The position numbers were made by a program, and so were the translations under genes. Below are positions 62,074 through 64,000 of a stretch of DNA of 64,000 nt, one piece after another. Below the pieces are notes generated by a model, which did not search any database, was not told the origin of the DNA, and saw only the letters and a program-made list of their open reading frames with translations. Every line of letters starts with the position of its first letter. Position 1 is the stretch's first letter. The DNA is from Clostridia bacterium. Lineage in GTDB: Bacteria; Bacillota; Clostridia; Oscillospirales; CAG-272. The DNA lies in assembly GCA_017481595.1 (NCBI GenBank), contig JAFUOY010000013.1, forward strand, positions 21,952-85,951, given 5' to 3'.

Positions 62074-62868
62074 TCAGCCTTCCTTTCTTGCGGCAAAATA
62101 AGTGCCAACGTGCTTGCCGTCCAATATTTCATAAAGAATAAAGGGATCCTGTCCGTTGATTATAAGCATAGGAATTCCCTTATCCGTGGCAATGGACGCC
62201 GCCTTTATCTTGGCTATCATACCGCCCGTGCCTCGGTTAGTGCCCGCGCCCCCTGCGTAGGAGCGAATGGTATCGTTTATCTCCTCAACGCGGTCAATAA
62301 GCTTTGCGTCGGGATTTTTACGGGGATCCTTATCGTAAAGACCGTTAATATCACTCAGGTTGATAATAAGGTCCGCATCAGACGCGATACCAACGTAGGC
62401 GGAGAGGGTATCGTTACCTCCGAACTGCATTTCCTCGCTGGAAACGGAGTCGTTTTCGTTAACTATGGGAATACACTTCATATCAATAAGGGTGTGGAAG
62501 GTATTTCTTACAAGCTCCAGACGGTGTTGGTCGTCAATTACGTCCTTGGTCATAAGTATCTGGGCAACGGTGTGTCCGTACTCACCAAAAAAGTTTTCAT
62601 AAATTTTCATAAGCTGACTCTGTCCCACCGCCGCGCAAGCCTGCTTCTTTGCCAATGTGTCGGGATAATTTTCAAGTCCGAGACGGGCAAAGCCTGCACC
62701 AACCGCGCCGGAGCTTACCATAATTACATCGTGTCCCGCGTTTTTAAAGTCGGATATGGTGCGCACAAGGGCTTGTATTCTGCGAAGGTTAAGAGAGCCG
62801 TTTTGATACGTTAAGGTGGAAGTACCTATTTTTACGACGATTCTTTTACAGTTTTTGATAACGCTCAT
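62074..62868 (-). CDS. proB: Glutamate 5-kinase
   Basis: A 264-residue enzyme phosphorylating glutamate, first step of proline synthesis. The ATG at 62868 (after GGAGAATTATT) starts CKRIVVKIGTSTLTYQNGS. VSSGAVGAGFARL, NENDSVSSEEMQFGGNDTLSAYVG and GTGGMIAKIKAA follow. It lacks the C-terminal PUA domain present in the E. coli enzyme, giving the short form. Its stop is just ahead of proA. Confidence 0.96.
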   Translation of the reverse strand: MSVIKNCKRIVVKIGTSTLTYQNGSLNLRRIQALVRTISDFKNAGHDVIMVSSGAVGAGFARLGLENYPDTLAKKQACAAVGQSQLMKIYENFFGEYGHTVAQILMTKDVIDDQHRLELVRNTFHTLIDMKCIPIVNENDSVSSEEMQFGGNDTLSAYVGIASDADLIINLSDINGLYDKDPRKNPDAKLIDRVEEINDTIRSYAGGAGTNRGTGGMIAKIKAASIATDKGIPMLIINGQDPFILYEILDGKHVGTYFAARKEG

Positions 62869-63025
62869 AATAATTCTCCAAAAAAAATTCAAAATCTGCT
62901 TGAATATAAACTGACAATAAGATATAATTAAAGTAGTCAGCAGGCAGATGCTATAATATTTAAGTAATTTTATATATAATAACACTAAGTATGATAAAAT
63001 TCAAGTGTTTTGGGAGGAAAAACAG

Positions 63026-63343
63026 ATGAAAGAAAAATTTTATGTTGATATCGGCGGTATCAGACTTGGCATCGTTTCCGAGGAGGGTAAGGAGTACGTT
63101 GATTATATTGCAAAGACTGTAAACGATAAAATGAACGCTATGACCTCATCACAGAGAAACTGCTCCCTTGTTGAGGCTGCTATCTTCTGCGCTATGGACT
63201 TTTACAGCACACTTGACAATAACGACAAGAAGATAAAGAATCTTGAGGCGCAGGTTGCCCTTTACCAGGTTAACGTAAACAGACTCAAGAGAGAAAATGA
63301 AGAGCTTTTGGCTAAATTAAGAAATAATGGCAAGCAGTTTTAA
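63026..63343 (+). CDS. zapA: Cell division protein ZapA-like
   Basis: A 105-residue protein; the ATG at 63026 follows GGGAGG. The N-terminal part (KFYVDIGGIRLGIVSEEGKEYVDYIAKTVNDKM) and the C-terminal coiled coil (NNDKKIKNLEAQVALYQVNV onward) match ZapA, which bundles FtsZ filaments at the division site. It overlaps the U32 peptidase gene by 17 bp, the usual clostridial pairing. Confidence 0.9.
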   Translation: MKEKFYVDIGGIRLGIVSEEGKEYVDYIAKTVNDKMNAMTSSQRNCSLVEAAIFCAMDFYSTLDNNDKKIKNLEAQVALYQVNVNRLKRENEELLAKLRNNGKQF

Positions 63344-64000
63344 ATTACCGGAGCTTCTTTGTCCTGCAGGGGACAGGGACGCGTTGATTTCGGCAATAGC
63401 GGGCGGTGCCGACGCGGTCTACCTCGGCACCGACCTTTTTAATGCAAGAATACGGGCAAACAACTTTACTCTTGAAGGGGTCAAGGAGGCTGTCCGCCTT
63501 TGTCACGCCTATGGGGTAGCAGTTTACGTTACTCTTAACGTGGCAATATACGAAAGGGAGTTAAATACCCTTTTACAATACGTATCCTCACTTTACGCAT
63601 CGGGCGTGGACGCTCTTATCGTGTCCGACCTTGGGGTAATGAGGCTTATTTTACAGCACTTTCCCGATTTTGAATTGCACGGCAGTACCCAATGCACCGC
63701 GCACAATCTTGACGGTGTTGATTTTTTGTTTTTACGCGGATGTAAAAGAGTAGTTATAGCAAGAGAGCTTGATAAAGGCAATATTGCTTACATTTGCAAA
63801 AATACCAAGGCAGAAACGGAAATGTTTATACACGGCGCCCATTGTATGTCCGTGTCGGGACAATGCCTTGTGAGCTACGCAATGGGTGGCAGAAGCGGTA
63901 ACCGCGGCGAGTGCGCTCAGCCCTGCCGCTTGCCCTATAAAATATGCGGCAAGACCTCCTATCCCTTAAGCCTTAAGGATATGTCACTTTCAAACCATAT
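63327..64000 (+). CDS. Peptidase U32 family protein (partial)
   Basis: The ATG at 63327 opens a frame that runs off the window after 224 codons. LPELLCPAGDRDALISAIAG and GADAVYLGTDLFNARI are the start of the U32 barrel, and IHGAHCMSVSGQCLVSY with GNRGECAQPCR is the U32 signature with its cysteines. Relatives include tRNA hydroxylation factors (TrhP/YegQ) and secreted collagenase-like proteins; the C-terminus needed to decide is outside the window. Confidence 0.93.
   Translation, partial: MASSFKLPELLCPAGDRDALISAIAGGADAVYLGTDLFNARIRANNFTLEGVKEAVRLCHAYGVAVYVTLNVAIYERELNTLLQYVSSLYASGVDALIVSDLGVMRLILQHFPDFELHGSTQCTAHNLDGVDFLFLRGCKRVVIARELDKGNIAYICKNTKAETEMFIHGAHCMSVSGQCLVSYAMGGRSGNRGECAQPCRLPYKICGKTSYPLSLKDMSLSNH

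Noticed and set aside
62110-62814. Plus-strand frame of 234 codons opposite proB
   Set aside because: Antisense to a well-conserved kinase; no ribosome site or family resemblance.

Overview
The window looks like a chromosome segment of an uncultured, anaerobic, low-to-mid GC gut Clostridia member, probably Oscillospiraceae-like. The reasons are AGGAGG-type ribosome sites with some GTG and TTG starts, a strong TAA stop preference, a LexA/SOS gene, Firmicutes-style LytTR signalling, a CcpA cre-like site, FliB, ZapA-U32 and DUF1292 genes, and many glycoside hydrolases. The species assignment is inference.

Layout. 1-9.0 kb: partial siroheme reductase (-), SGNH esterase plus DUF1653 protein, a large membrane protein (-), pyruvate kinase, and a GH2 beta-galactosidase interrupted by one in-frame TAG. 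9.1-12 kb: UvrX-type Y-family polymerase with a YolD-like partner, MarR regulator, HAD phosphatase. 12-17.6 kb: an AT-richer island with a LytTR response regulator, a GHKL kinase that lacks membrane segments, two fused ABC half-exporters and a small unknown protein. 17.6-27.7 kb: CotH-like lipoprotein, glycerate kinase, NagD-like phosphatase and NagB, LexA, NUDIX, GNAT, MATE, flavoprotein, DUF2185 protein. 28-37 kb: a TIM-barrel isomerase and Gfo/Idh pair, then an eight-gene plus-strand run (DUF1295, LMW-PTP, FliB, ATPase, SfsA, YjbR-like, flavin reductase, Bcp), then HExxH and DUF559 genes set in repeat-rich DNA. 37.5-48.4 kb: MalQ, DUF4091 protein, GH29 fucosidase, an ECF sigma/anti-sigma-like pair, citrate synthase, GH92 mannosidase. 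48.9-57.8 kb: MFS, cation/proton antiporter, heterodimeric ABC exporter, LRR protein, lipoprotein, small conserved protein. 58-64 kb: tRNA-Ser(CGA), a 6S-like RNA candidate, DUF1292, proB-proA-thiI, and zapA-U32 running off the edge.

Functionally, GH2, GH29, GH92, GH77, DUF4091 and SGNH enzymes with NagB, glycerate kinase, pyruvate kinase and citrate synthase suggest a saccharolytic fermenter that trims host or plant glycans and routes amino-sugars and hexoses to central metabolism.

The most unusual structure is non-coding. Five intergenic elements (5964-6128, 37333-37514, 48428-48604, 55362-55521, 57863-58041) share one architecture: four copies of a 7-nt word of the form RYGAWWT separated by three small hairpins, a 24-31 nt centre carrying one more hairpin, then four copies of the reverse-complement word separated by three hairpins. 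The stem sequences differ between elements but keep pairing, with compensatory changes visible between two of them. I know of no described repeat family with this layout. Other observations include a 111-bp structured repeat present twice with covarying stems, duplications of gene ends next to repeats, and a near-universal 17-bp spacer with a TG-type extended -10 in promoters.
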